The notes under the pieces were generated by a model. That model was not told where the DNA came from and made no database searches. It was given only the letters and a program-made list of their open reading frames with translations. This document shows positions 43,414 through 51,158 of a DNA stretch of 64,000 nt, in pieces. Origin of the DNA: Croceibacterium_A sp035626815 (GTDB lineage: Bacteria > Pseudomonadota > Alphaproteobacteria > Sphingomonadales > Sphingomonadaceae); contig DASPMY010000027.1 of assembly GCA_035626815.1 (NCBI GenBank), positions 59,512 to 123,511 on the forward strand, in the 5' to 3' direction. Position numbers and translations under genes: made by a program. Every line of letters starts with the position of its first letter. Positions within the stretch are counted from its first letter, which is position 1.

Positions 43414-45417
43414 CTACTGGTCCCGTTCCATCTCGGCGCGGTAGGCGTCGAGGCTGACGTCGCGGCCGAGGAAATCGCGCACCAGCTGCGCCGCCGGTTT
43501 GGTCCCGCCCGGCTCGAGGATCAGCTTGCGGTAGGCGATCGCGGTCGCCGGATCGCGCAGCCCGGCCGCGGTGAACCGCGTGTAGAGGTCGTCGGCGATC
43601 ACCTTCGACCAGCGGTAGGTGTAGTAGATCGCCGAATAGCCGTTGAGATGGCCGAACGCGTCCTGGAACTGGACCCACTCGGGCGCCGGCACGATCGCGT
43701 ACCTGTCGCGCCACTCGCGGGTGGCGGCGCCGAGGTCGTCGGGCACCGGGTTCTGGTGGAACTGCAGCGAGATGTTCGAATAGCCGAGCTGGGTCATGTC
43801 GCCCAGGCCGAGGTTGAAGTAGCGCGCCTTGTTCATCCGCTCGACGAGGTCGCGCGGGATCGTCTGGCCATCCTTGTTGACGGCGAACTGGGCCAGCGTG
43901 TCGTAGTCGTAGACCCAGTTCTCGAGCATCTGGCTCGGCGCCTCGACGAAGTCCCATTCGGTGGCGACGCCCGACTGGCCGAACCAGCGCTGCGTGCCGC
44001 CGAACATGCCGTGCAGCATATGCCCGAACTCGTGCAGGAACGTGGTCACCTGACTGTGCTCCATCAGCCCGGTCGAATGGTCGCCGTCGGGCAGGTTCAT
44101 CACCAGCGCCGCGACCGGCGGCTCGCCCGGCACGCCGGGGCGCAGCGGGATCATGTTGGCGTGGGTGTACTTGCCCGGCCGCGGGTGCGAATCGAAGTAG
44201 AACCGGCCGATCACCGTGTCGCCCTCGACCATCTCGTAAGCCTCGACCTCGGGGTCCCACACCGGCGTGTCCCACGGCCGGATGTCGACGCCGAACATGT
44301 CCTCGGTCAGCTTGAGGATGCCGTCGCGGACGTTGTCGTAGGCGAAGTACTGGCGCGCTTCCTGCGGGCTGTAGGCGTAGAACTTCTGCTGCACCTTGGG
44401 CGAGAGCCAGGCGGTCTGCCAGAACTCGATCTTCTCCGCGTCGGGCCGCAGCTCGCGCAGCACCTGGAGGTTCTTGGCGTAGTCGCGCTCGGCTGCCGGA
44501 CGCGCGGCCGCCGCCATGTCCTCGATCAGCGCCTGCACCCGCGCCGGGCTGTCGACCATCTTGTCCTCGAGCACGAGCGTGGCGTAGTTCGGCCGCCCGA
44601 GGATCGTCGCCAGCTCCTGGCGCAGCGTGAACATCTGCCGGAGCACCGCGTCGTTGCCGGGAAACGCGCGCCGGTTGTAGACCTCGGACAGCCGTCGCCG
44701 CAGCGCGTCGCTCTCGGCATAAGTCATCACCGGCTGGTAGTCGGGCGAGTCGGTGGAGATCTCGACCAGCCCGTCCTCGCCCGGTTGGTGCGCGGCGATG
44801 AAATCGGCCGGCAGCCCGGCGAGCTCCGCCGGCTGGACCTTGATGACCTGGCGGCCGTTGGCGATGTTGGTGTCGAACTCGGTGCCGAGCCTGGCCAGCT
44901 CCTCGTTCAACTGCTGGACCCGCGCGCGCCCGGCGTCGTCGAGCGCGACGCCCGAGCGCTCGAACCCGGCCAGCGTGCGGGTCAGGTACCACGAGGTCGC
45001 CGCGTCGGCCCCGGCCGCGTCGATCGCCTTGAGCCGGTCGTAGATCGGCCGCGAGAGGCTGATCTCGCTGGCGAGCGAGGCGATCTTGACCTGGCAGTTG
45101 GCGCCGGCATCGCGCCGCGCCTGGTCGGCCATGACCTGCTGGTAGAGCGTGAAGTCGCCGAGGCCCGCGCCGATCAGCGCGGTCATCTCGTCGTAGCGCA
45201 CCAGCGTGCCGTCGATCGTCGCCTGGCCGGTCTCGCCTTCGAGCGCGGCCTTTCGCTGGGCGATCTCGCCGAGGTAGGACTGGCACTGGGCGTCGAGCGT
45301 CGCCGCGTCGGGCGCGGTCGCCAGGATCGGGCCCATCGCGCCGAGCACTTCGGCATGGGCAGGCATGGCAGTGAGCGCTGTCGCCGCCAGAAGCGCGGCT
45401 GCAAGTGATGTGTGCAT
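43414..45417 (-). CDS. dcp: M3 family peptidase (peptidyl-dipeptidase Dcp-like), exported
   Basis: A 667-residue zinc metallopeptidase with a signal peptide (LLAATALTAMPAHA), so probably periplasmic. The active site HEFGH (FLHEFGHMLHG) is near residue 460 and the downstream Glu lies in EAPSQMLENW. Overall length and DWRDRYAI-like C-terminal features fit peptidyl-dipeptidase Dcp, which releases C-terminal dipeptides. A divergent rnr lies 147 bp away. Confidence 0.9.
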   Translation of the reverse strand: MHTSLAAALLAATALTAMPAHAEVLGAMGPILATAPDAATLDAQCQSYLGEIAQRKAALEGETGQATIDGTLVRYDEMTALIGAGLGDFTLYQQVMADQARRDAGANCQVKIASLASEISLSRPIYDRLKAIDAAGADAATSWYLTRTLAGFERSGVALDDAGRARVQQLNEELARLGTEFDTNIANGRQVIKVQPAELAGLPADFIAAHQPGEDGLVEISTDSPDYQPVMTYAESDALRRRLSEVYNRRAFPGNDAVLRQMFTLRQELATILGRPNYATLVLEDKMVDSPARVQALIEDMAAAARPAAERDYAKNLQVLRELRPDAEKIEFWQTAWLSPKVQQKFYAYSPQEARQYFAYDNVRDGILKLTEDMFGVDIRPWDTPVWDPEVEAYEMVEGDTVIGRFYFDSHPRPGKYTHANMIPLRPGVPGEPPVAALVMNLPDGDHSTGLMEHSQVTTFLHEFGHMLHGMFGGTQRWFGQSGVATEWDFVEAPSQMLENWVYDYDTLAQFAVNKDGQTIPRDLVERMNKARYFNLGLGDMTQLGYSNISLQFHQNPVPDDLGAATREWRDRYAIVPAPEWVQFQDAFGHLNGYSAIYYTYRWSKVIADDLYTRFTAAGLRDPATAIAYRKLILEPGGTKPAAQLVRDFLGRDVSLDAYRAEMERDQ

Positions 45418-45564
45418 TGGAGGACCGTCCCGTCGAAAGCCTTGAATGGCGGCTTCCTATCGGCGAGGCGCCGGCTTGCCAATGAATTGCCGTTCAATCG
45501 GCACCGGAGGTCGACCAAAAGCGTTTGTTGCGGGCGACCTGACCAACAGCCATAGGCCTCCCAG

Positions 45565-47925
45565 ATGCCGCGTCCCCGCAAGCCCACCGGACTGCCCTCG
45601 CGCGAGCAGGTCGTCGAGTTCATCCAGAGCTCCGAACGCCCGGCCGGCAAGCGCGAGATCGCCAAGGCCTTCGGGCTCAAGGGCGACGAGCGCATCGCGC
45701 TCAAGCGGCTGCTCAGGGACATGGCCGACGAGGGCCTGATCGACGGCAAGAAGACCGCGTTCCACCGCATGGGCGGCGTGCCCAAGGTGACCGTGCTGCG
45801 CGTGGTCGACGTCGACGAGGGCGAGGCGATCGCCATCCCCGACGCCTGGCAGCCCGACGACGGCGCGCCCCCGCCGCGGCTGCGGCTCGTCGAAAGCAAG
45901 CGCCACGCCGCGCTCAAGGCCGGCGACCGCGTGCTCGCGCGGACCGAGGAGACCGGGGGCGGGTGGACCGCGCATCCGATGAAGAAGCTGCCCGCGCGCG
46001 AGGAAGGCATGCTCGGGGTGGTCGAGCTCGACGGCTCGGGCAAGCCGTGGCTGGCGCCGACCGACAAGCGGGTGCGCAACAGCGCGCCGATCGCCGACTT
46101 GGGCCACGCCGAGCCGGGCCAGCTGGTGCTCGCCGAGCCCGGCCGCACCCCGCGCTCGGGCGTCAAGGTGATCGAGGTGCTCGGCGATCCGCTGGCGCCG
46201 AAGAGCTTCAGCCTGATCGCGATCCACAAGTACGGCATCCCGCACGTGTTCCGCGACGAAGCGCTCGCCGAGGCCGAGACGGCGGCGCGGCTGCCGCTGA
46301 GCGAGGACGACCGCGAGGACTTGCGCCACCTGCCGATCGTCGCCATCGACCCGGCCGACGCGCGCGACCACGACGACGCGATCTGGGCCGAGCCCGACGG
46401 CGAGGGCGGCTTCCGCGCGGTCGTCGCCATCGCCGACGTCAGTTTCTACGTCCGCCCCGGCGGCGCGGTCGACCGCGAGGCGCGGAAGCGCGGCAACTCG
46501 GTCTATTTCCCCGACCGCGTCGTGCCGATGCTGCCCGAAGTGCTCAGCGCCGACGTCTGCTCGCTCAAGGAGGGCGCCGACCGCGCGGCGATGGCCTGCC
46601 ACCTCACCATCGACCGCCATGGCCGCGTCAGGGACTGGCGCTTCACCCGCGCGCTCGTCCGCATCGCCGAAGTCATCGCCTACGAGGACGCGCAGGCGCG
46701 CATCGATGGAAAGCCCCTCCCCTTCAGGGGAGGGGTTGGGGTGGGGAATGTAGACAGCCCCCACCCCCCGACCCCCTCCCCTGGAAGCGAAGCTGGCCCG
46801 GAGGGCCAACGGGAGGGAGAGAAGAACCTCCGCAACCTGTGGGCCGCGTGGCGGGCGCTCTACGCCGCGCGCGAGGCGCGCGATCCGCTCGAGCTCGAGC
46901 TGCCCGAGCGCCGCGTGATGCTCGACGAGAAAGGGCGCATCGCCGAGATCACCATCCGCGAGCGGCTCGACGCGCACCGCGTGGTCGAGGACTTCATGAT
47001 CGCCGCCAACGTCGCCGCCGCCAAGGCGCTCGAAAGCAAGGCCAGCCCGGTCGTCTACCGCGTCCACGAGCCGCCGACGCGCGAGAAGCTGGTCGCCTTG
47101 CGCGATTACTTCGACTCGATCGGCCGGAAGCTCGCGCTCGGCCAGGTCATAACCCCGAGCCTGTTCAACCGCATGATCAAGGACATCGCCGACGAAGCGG
47201 AGAAGGCGCTGGTCATGGAAGCGGTGCTGCGTAGCCAGACCCAGGCCTACTACGGCCCGCAGAACATGGGCCATTTCGGCCTCTCGCTCGGCAGCTACGC
47301 GCACTTCACCTCGCCGATCCGCCGCTACGCGGACCTGCTGGTGCACCGCGCGCTGGTCGACGCGTTCCACCTCGAGCAACCCGCGCCCAAGGCCAAGCTA
47401 CCGGCGAAAAGCGGCCTCAGCGAGCTCGACCGCGCCGACCTGTCCAAGGTCACCGAGGCGATCAGCCAGACCGAGCGCCGGGCGATGGAGGCCGAGCGCG
47501 ACACCATCGACCGCTACGTCGCGGCGTGGCTCTCCGGCCGCGTCGGCGAGACGTTCAAGACCCGCATCACCGGGGTGCAGACCTTCGGCTTCTTCGCCAC
47601 CATCGTCGGCCTCGGCGGCGACGGGCTGGTGCCGGTCTCGTCGCTCGGGCGCGAATACTTCCGCTACGACGAGGGCGCCCGCGCTCTGGTCGGCGAGGAC
47701 AGCGGCACGCGCTACGCGGTCGGCGACACGCTCGAGCTGCGCCTCGGCGAGGCCAACCCGCTGACCGGGGCGCTCAAGTTCGAGGTCCCCGACGCCGACG
47801 GCGGCCAGCGCATAGAGCCGCGCGGCAGCCGGCCGGAGGCGAAGAAATGCCGCTCGAAGCACCAGCAAGGAACGCGCGGCCGCCCCGGCAACATCCGCCA
47901 CCAGGGGCGCGGGCGGCGGAAGTAA
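45565..47925 (+). CDS. rnr: ribonuclease R, with a repeat-derived in-frame insert
   Basis: A 786-residue 3'-to-5' exoribonuclease. An N-terminal winged helix (SREQVVEFIQ) is followed by cold-shock domains. The RNB domain has the catalytic DARDHDDAI near residue 265, the S1 domain covers about 655-740, and the tail is basic (RGRPGNIRHQGRGRRK). Between YEDAQARIDG and NLWAAWRALYAAR, residues about 383-419 (KPLPFRGGVGVGNV to GQREGEKN) are encoded by a family C palindrome, replacing or extending the usual loop. The reading frame is preserved and catalytic residues are intact, so the enzyme is probably functional. Confidence 0.94.
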   Translation: MPRPRKPTGLPSREQVVEFIQSSERPAGKREIAKAFGLKGDERIALKRLLRDMADEGLIDGKKTAFHRMGGVPKVTVLRVVDVDEGEAIAIPDAWQPDDGAPPPRLRLVESKRHAALKAGDRVLARTEETGGGWTAHPMKKLPAREEGMLGVVELDGSGKPWLAPTDKRVRNSAPIADLGHAEPGQLVLAEPGRTPRSGVKVIEVLGDPLAPKSFSLIAIHKYGIPHVFRDEALAEAETAARLPLSEDDREDLRHLPIVAIDPADARDHDDAIWAEPDGEGGFRAVVAIADVSFYVRPGGAVDREARKRGNSVYFPDRVVPMLPEVLSADVCSLKEGADRAAMACHLTIDRHGRVRDWRFTRALVRIAEVIAYEDAQARIDGKPLPFRGGVGVGNVDSPHPPTPSPGSEAGPEGQREGEKNLRNLWAAWRALYAAREARDPLELELPERRVMLDEKGRIAEITIRERLDAHRVVEDFMIAANVAAAKALESKASPVVYRVHEPPTREKLVALRDYFDSIGRKLALGQVITPSLFNRMIKDIADEAEKALVMEAVLRSQTQAYYGPQNMGHFGLSLGSYAHFTSPIRRYADLLVHRALVDAFHLEQPAPKAKLPAKSGLSELDRADLSKVTEAISQTERRAMEAERDTIDRYVAAWLSGRVGETFKTRITGVQTFGFFATIVGLGGDGLVPVSSLGREYFRYDEGARALVGEDSGTRYAVGDTLELRLGEANPLTGALKFEVPDADGGQRIEPRGSRPEAKKCRSKHQQGTRGRPGNIRHQGRGRRK
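46714..46821. repeat. family C palindrome inserted in frame in rnr
   Basis: CCCCTCCCCTTCAGGGGAGG, then GGTTGGGGTGGGG, then CCCCCACCCCCCGACCCCCT and GGGAGGGAGAG form the familiar intergenic element inside the RNase R coding region. It translates into a Gly/Pro-rich stretch with no stop codon. Confidence 0.8.
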
Positions 47926-47929
47926 GTTT

Positions 47930-48069
47930 CCTCCCCGGCACGGGGAGGGGGACCACCCAAAGGGTGGTGGAGGGGCACGCGCAATCCATCGCAACCGCGG
48001 AGCGCTCGGACCACCCACTGGTGCCCCTCCACCATGCTTCGCATGTCCCCCTCCCCATTCTGGGGAGGA
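47930..48069. repeat. intergenic palindrome, family C, copy 3
   Basis: CCTCCCCGGCACGGGGAGGG with a CCACCCAAAGGGTGG hairpin on the left; CCACCATGCTTCGCATG and CCTCCCCATTCTGGGGAGGA on the right. It separates convergent rnr and the universal stress protein gene, ending 2 bp before the latter's stop codon. Confidence 0.85.
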
Positions 48070-48071
48070 GC

Positions 48072-48524
48072 TCAACTCAGCTTGTCGATCTCGTCGTCGC
48101 TCAGCCCGCCGGGGACGATGAACAGCGGGCACGACAGCTGCCCGGCGCAAGCCGAGAAGTGGCTCACCAGCGGGCCGGGATTGCCTTCCGCCGCCGCGCC
48201 GAGCACCAGCGCGGCGACCTCGGGGTGCTCGGTCAGGTACTCGTTGATGACGGTCTTGCCGTCGCCCTCGCGGACCGCGATCTGCGGCATCAGCCCGCTT
48301 TCGCTCATCAGCTCGCCGGCGGCGCTGTTGGCCATCACCTCGGCGCGGTCGCGCGCCTCTTCCTCGATCGTCGCCTGGATCGCCCCGAAGGCGCTGAAGT
48401 CCTGCTTCGGCACCAGCGCGAGGATGTGCACCGCGCCGCCGGTGTCGACCGCGCGGCGCGCGGCGAAGCGCAAGGCCCCGTGCGCTTCCTCGCTTTCGTC
48501 GATGACGACCAGATAGACGCGCAT
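48072..48524 (-). CDS. universal stress protein family (UspA-like)
   Basis: A 150-residue cytosolic protein with the Usp fold: MRVYLVVIDESEEAHGALRF at the N-terminus, a central VREGDGKTVINEYLTEHPEV and the ATP-loop-like VLGAAAEGNPGPLVS, then CPLFIVPGG. The G-2x-G-9x-G(S/T) ATP loop is only partly conserved. ATG at 48524 was chosen because an extension to 48596 enters the intergenic region. It diverges from pdhC with 124 bp between starts. Confidence 0.85.
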   Translation of the reverse strand: MRVYLVVIDESEEAHGALRFAARRAVDTGGAVHILALVPKQDFSAFGAIQATIEEEARDRAEVMANSAAGELMSESGLMPQIAVREGDGKTVINEYLTEHPEVAALVLGAAAEGNPGPLVSHFSACAGQLSCPLFIVPGGLSDDEIDKLS

Positions 48525-48648
48525 CCGGCGGTGCCTCCCCGCGCGGATATCCGCCGAAAGCGCCAGCCGCGCAAGAACCTTGCTCCCGCCCGACAAATTG
48601 GCTTTAGACGATTGCCGTCAACCCGTCCGACAGGAAACGCGCCGCGCC

Positions 48649-49965
48649 ATGCCGATCGCCATCAAGATGCCCGCCCTGTCCCCCACGATGGAAGAGGGGA
48701 CGCTGGCCAAGTGGCTGGTCAAGGTGGGCGACACGGTCAGCGCCGGCGACATCATGGCCGAGATCGAGACCGACAAGGCGACGATGGAGTTCGAGGCGGT
48801 CGACGAAGGGGTGATCGCCGACATCGCCGTGGCCGAGGGCACCGAGGGCGTGAAGGTCGGCACCGTCATCGCCACGCTGGCCGAGGACGGCGAGGACGTG
48901 GCGAGCGCCAAGGCGGCGGGAATCCCGGCGCCGGCTGGGACCTCGGGCGACGGGACCGCACCATCCGCCCGGCCGAGCGAGGCCCCTGCCTCCGCAGGGG
49001 CGCACGAAAAGGAGACCCCCGCTCCCGCTCCCGTTGCGGCACCCGCTCCCGCTCCGGCTCAAGCGAAAGCGGCCTCCGGCGACCGGGTGATCGCCTCGCC
49101 GCTCGCCAGGCGCATCGCCGCGGACAAGGGCATCGACCTCGCCGGCGTGAAGGGCACCGGCCCCAATGGCCGCATCGTCAAGGCCGACCTCGAGGGCGCG
49201 CAACCGGGCGCCGCGCGGGCGGCCGCCGCGCCCGCCGCCGCTCCGTCCGCGGCTGCGGTCGCCCAGCCCGGCGAGACTCCGCACGCGGTCGAGAAGCTCA
49301 GCAGCATGCGCAAGACGATCGCGCGCCGCCTGACCGAGTCCAAGCAGCAGGTCCCGCACATCTACCTCACCGTCGATATCCGGCTCGACGCGCTGCTCAA
49401 GCTGCGCGGCGAGCTCAACGCGGCGCTCGAGGCGCGCGGCGTCAAGCTCAGCGTCAACGACATGCTGATCAAGGCGCTCGCCCAGGCGCTGCTCCAGGTG
49501 CCGAGCTGCAACGTCCAGTTCGCCGGCGACACGCTCATCAAGTACAGCCGCGCCGACATCGCCGTGGCGGTGTCGATCGAGGGCGGGCTGATCACCCCGA
49601 TCGTCGCCGATGCCGGCCACAAGCCGATCAGCGTCATCAGCACCGAGATGAAGGACCTCGCCGGCCGCGCCCGCGAGGGCAAGCTGCAGCCGCACGAATA
49701 CCAGGGGGGCACCGCCAGCCTGTCGAACATGGGCATGTACGGGATCAAGCAGTTCGAGGCGATCATCAACCCGCCGCAGGCGATGATCATGGCCATCGGC
49801 GCCGGCGAGAAGCGGCCCTACGTGGTCGACGACGCCCTGCAGATCGCCACCGTGATGAGCGCCACCGGCAGCTTCGACCACCGGGCCATCGACGGCGCCG
49901 ACGGGGCGCAGCTGATGCAGGCCTTCAAGGCGCTGTGCGAGAAGCCGCTCGGGCTGGTGGCATAA
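48649..49965 (+). CDS. pdhC: pyruvate dehydrogenase E2, dihydrolipoamide acetyltransferase
   Basis: A 438-residue E2 core subunit that moves acetyl groups to CoA. A single lipoyl domain holds the lipoyl Lys K43 (ETDKATMEFE). The linker is followed by the E3/E1-binding domain near 145-180 (SPLARRIAADKGIDL and GTGPNGRIVKADL) and the catalytic domain with DHRAIDGADG near 410. Linker residues about 91-118 are translated from a family D palindrome. The E1 genes are not in the window; lpdA follows about 1.2 kb downstream. Confidence 0.96.
   Translation: MPIAIKMPALSPTMEEGTLAKWLVKVGDTVSAGDIMAEIETDKATMEFEAVDEGVIADIAVAEGTEGVKVGTVIATLAEDGEDVASAKAAGIPAPAGTSGDGTAPSARPSEAPASAGAHEKETPAPAPVAAPAPAPAQAKAASGDRVIASPLARRIAADKGIDLAGVKGTGPNGRIVKADLEGAQPGAARAAAAPAAAPSAAAVAQPGETPHAVEKLSSMRKTIARRLTESKQQVPHIYLTVDIRLDALLKLRGELNAALEARGVKLSVNDMLIKALAQALLQVPSCNVQFAGDTLIKYSRADIAVAVSIEGGLITPIVADAGHKPISVISTEMKDLAGRAREGKLQPHEYQGGTASLSNMGMYGIKQFEAIINPPQAMIMAIGAGEKRPYVVDDALQIATVMSATGSFDHRAIDGADGAQLMQAFKALCEKPLGLVA
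48920..49003. repeat. family D palindrome inserted in frame in pdhC
   Basis: GAATCCCGGCGCCGGCTGGG, GACCTCGGGCG and GAGGCCCCTGCCTCCGCAGG correspond, in order, to the parts of the intergenic element at 43331-43409. It encodes part of the flexible Ala/Pro linker of PdhC. Confidence 0.75.
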
Positions 49966-50111
49966 GCGCTTTCCTACAGGCCCCCGGCTGTGCCAGAGCC
50001 TTTTGCATGACCTCGCTCGCTCCCCGTTTCCACCTTCACGGAATCGCGAATCCGGGGGTGACAGCCAAATTTGCGCAAGGCCGCGGAATGAGGGGGATTG
50101 CGGCCGATTGC

Positions 50112-50130
50112 GTGTCACGAAGGGTGACAC
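50112..50130. promoter_or_regulatory. perfect inverted repeat upstream of the thioesterase gene
   Basis: GTGTCAC, five bases and GTGACAC form a perfect 7-bp dyad ending 7 bp before the ATG at 50138. It could be a repressor operator or an mRNA hairpin covering the ribosome-binding site; no good Shine-Dalgarno is otherwise visible. Confidence 0.4.
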
Positions 50131-50137
50131 TCCGGCC

Positions 50138-50509
50138 ATGACCGGGCGTCGCGATCCCGCCATCCGCGTCGTCGCCATGCCGGCGGATGCCAACGCCTAC
50201 GGCGACATCTTCGGCGGCTGGCTGATGAGCCTGATGGACAACGGCGCCGGCCTCACCGCCGCGCGCCGCTCGAAGGGGCGGGCGGTGACGGTGGCGATGG
50301 ACGGGATGGTGTTTCACCAGCCGGTCAAGGTCGGCGACGAGGTCTCGGTCTATGCCGAGATCGAGCACGTCGGCCGCACCAGCATGACCATCGCCGTCGA
50401 AGCCTGCCGGCGCGCGCGGCACCAGGAGGAATCGATCAAGGTGACCGAGGCGAAGTTCACTTTCGTCGCGATCGACGACCAGGGCCGGCCGCGGCCGGTG
50501 GATGGGTGA
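50138..50509 (+). CDS. acyl-CoA thioesterase, hotdog fold
   Basis: A 123-residue YciA-like hotdog-fold thioesterase that hydrolyses acyl-CoA. Family marks: NAYGDIFGGWLMSLMDNGAG (catalytic Asp in the loop), GMVFHQPVKVGDEVSVYAEI and a C-terminal KVTEAKFTFVAID. ATG at 50138 gives the normal length; the frame stays open upstream without homology. It lies between pdhC and lpdA and may be cotranscribed with them. Confidence 0.88.
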   Translation: MTGRRDPAIRVVAMPADANAYGDIFGGWLMSLMDNGAGLTAARRSKGRAVTVAMDGMVFHQPVKVGDEVSVYAEIEHVGRTSMTIAVEACRRARHQEESIKVTEAKFTFVAIDDQGRPRPVDG

Positions 50510-50533
50510 TGCCGGCGGGCTTGCCCCAGTACT

Positions 50534-50686
50534 CCTCTCCCCTTGCGGGAGAGGAAGGGGCCCGCGCCGAAGGCGTGGGAAGGAGAGGGGTCGGCCGCGC
50601 AGCGGCCGCTCGAGAGGCACGCCTGACGCATCGGCGGCTCCGCCGCGGACCCCTCTCCCAACCCTCCCCCGCAAGGGGAGAGGGCT
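50534..50686. repeat. family B palindromes, copy 2 (left of DUF559)
   Basis: A 153-bp compound palindrome beginning CCTCTCCCCTTGCGGGAGAG and ending CCCGCAAGGGGAGAGGGCT, with inner hairpins such as GGCCGCGCAGCGGCC. It ends one base before the GTG start of the DUF559 gene. Confidence 0.9.
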
Positions 50687-50687
50687 A

Positions 50688-51158
50688 GTGGACTTGCTGC
50701 CTCTTGCGAAGCGAATGCGCCGGGAGCCTACAGATGCCGAGCGCAGACTTTGGTCGATCCTGCGGGCAAAGCGCTTGGTCGGATGGAAGTTCGAGCGCCA
50801 ACAGCAGATCGACCATTACATCGTCGACTTCGTGTGCTTCGCCGCGCGGCTGATCGTCGAGGCTGATGGATCGCAGCACGCAGAGAACGTCGCAGATCAA
50901 ACTCGCACTGCCTATCTGGAGCGCGAAGGCTTTCGGGTGCTGCGCTTTTGGAACAACGATATTTTGACCAATCCGGACGGGGTCGCGATGGCCATTCTCG
51001 CTGCGCTCGAAACCCCTCTCCCCAACCCCTCTCCCGCAAGGGGAGAGGGGCTCGATGGCAACGGGCCTTCCTCTTCCTCCTCTCCCCTTGCGGGAGAGGA
51101 AGGGGCCCGCCGCGAAGCGGCGGGAAGGAGAGGGGGCGAAGGAGCGCTTCATGGCTGA
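50688..51158 (+). CDS. DUF559 endonuclease-domain protein with repeat-encoded tail
   Basis: A 156-residue protein whose first 108 residues are a DUF559 domain, related to Vsr/restriction-endonuclease folds: RREPTDAERRLWSILRAKRL, GWKFERQQQIDHYIVDFVCF, LIVEADGSQHAEN and GFRVLRFWNNDIL. The D-x(n)-E-x-D pattern likely forms the nuclease site. The start is GTG at 50688, directly after a family B repeat. The last 48 residues (PLPNPSPARGEG onward) are translated from the next family B repeat and overlap the lpdA start. Function is unproven. Confidence 0.8.
   Translation: MDLLPLAKRMRREPTDAERRLWSILRAKRLVGWKFERQQQIDHYIVDFVCFAARLIVEADGSQHAENVADQTRTAYLEREGFRVLRFWNNDILTNPDGVAMAILAALETPLPNPSPARGEGLDGNGPSSSSSPLAGEEGARREAAGRRGGEGALHG
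51011..51138. repeat. family B palindromes, copy 3 (right of DUF559)
   Basis: Contains CTCTCCCGCAAGGGGAGAGG and CCTCTCCCCTTGCGGGAGAG as two hairpins, plus CCGCCGCGAAGCGGCGGG. It overlaps the 3' coding end of DUF559, and the lpdA ribosome-binding site (GAAGGAG) begins right at its edge. Confidence 0.9.

Noticed and set aside
45565..47925. rnr as a pseudogene because of the inserted repeat
   Set aside because: The frame is open throughout and the RNB and S1 motifs are intact.
32998..51138. CRISPR-like arrays
   Set aside because: The repeats are dispersed palindromes without regular spacers, and no cas genes are present.
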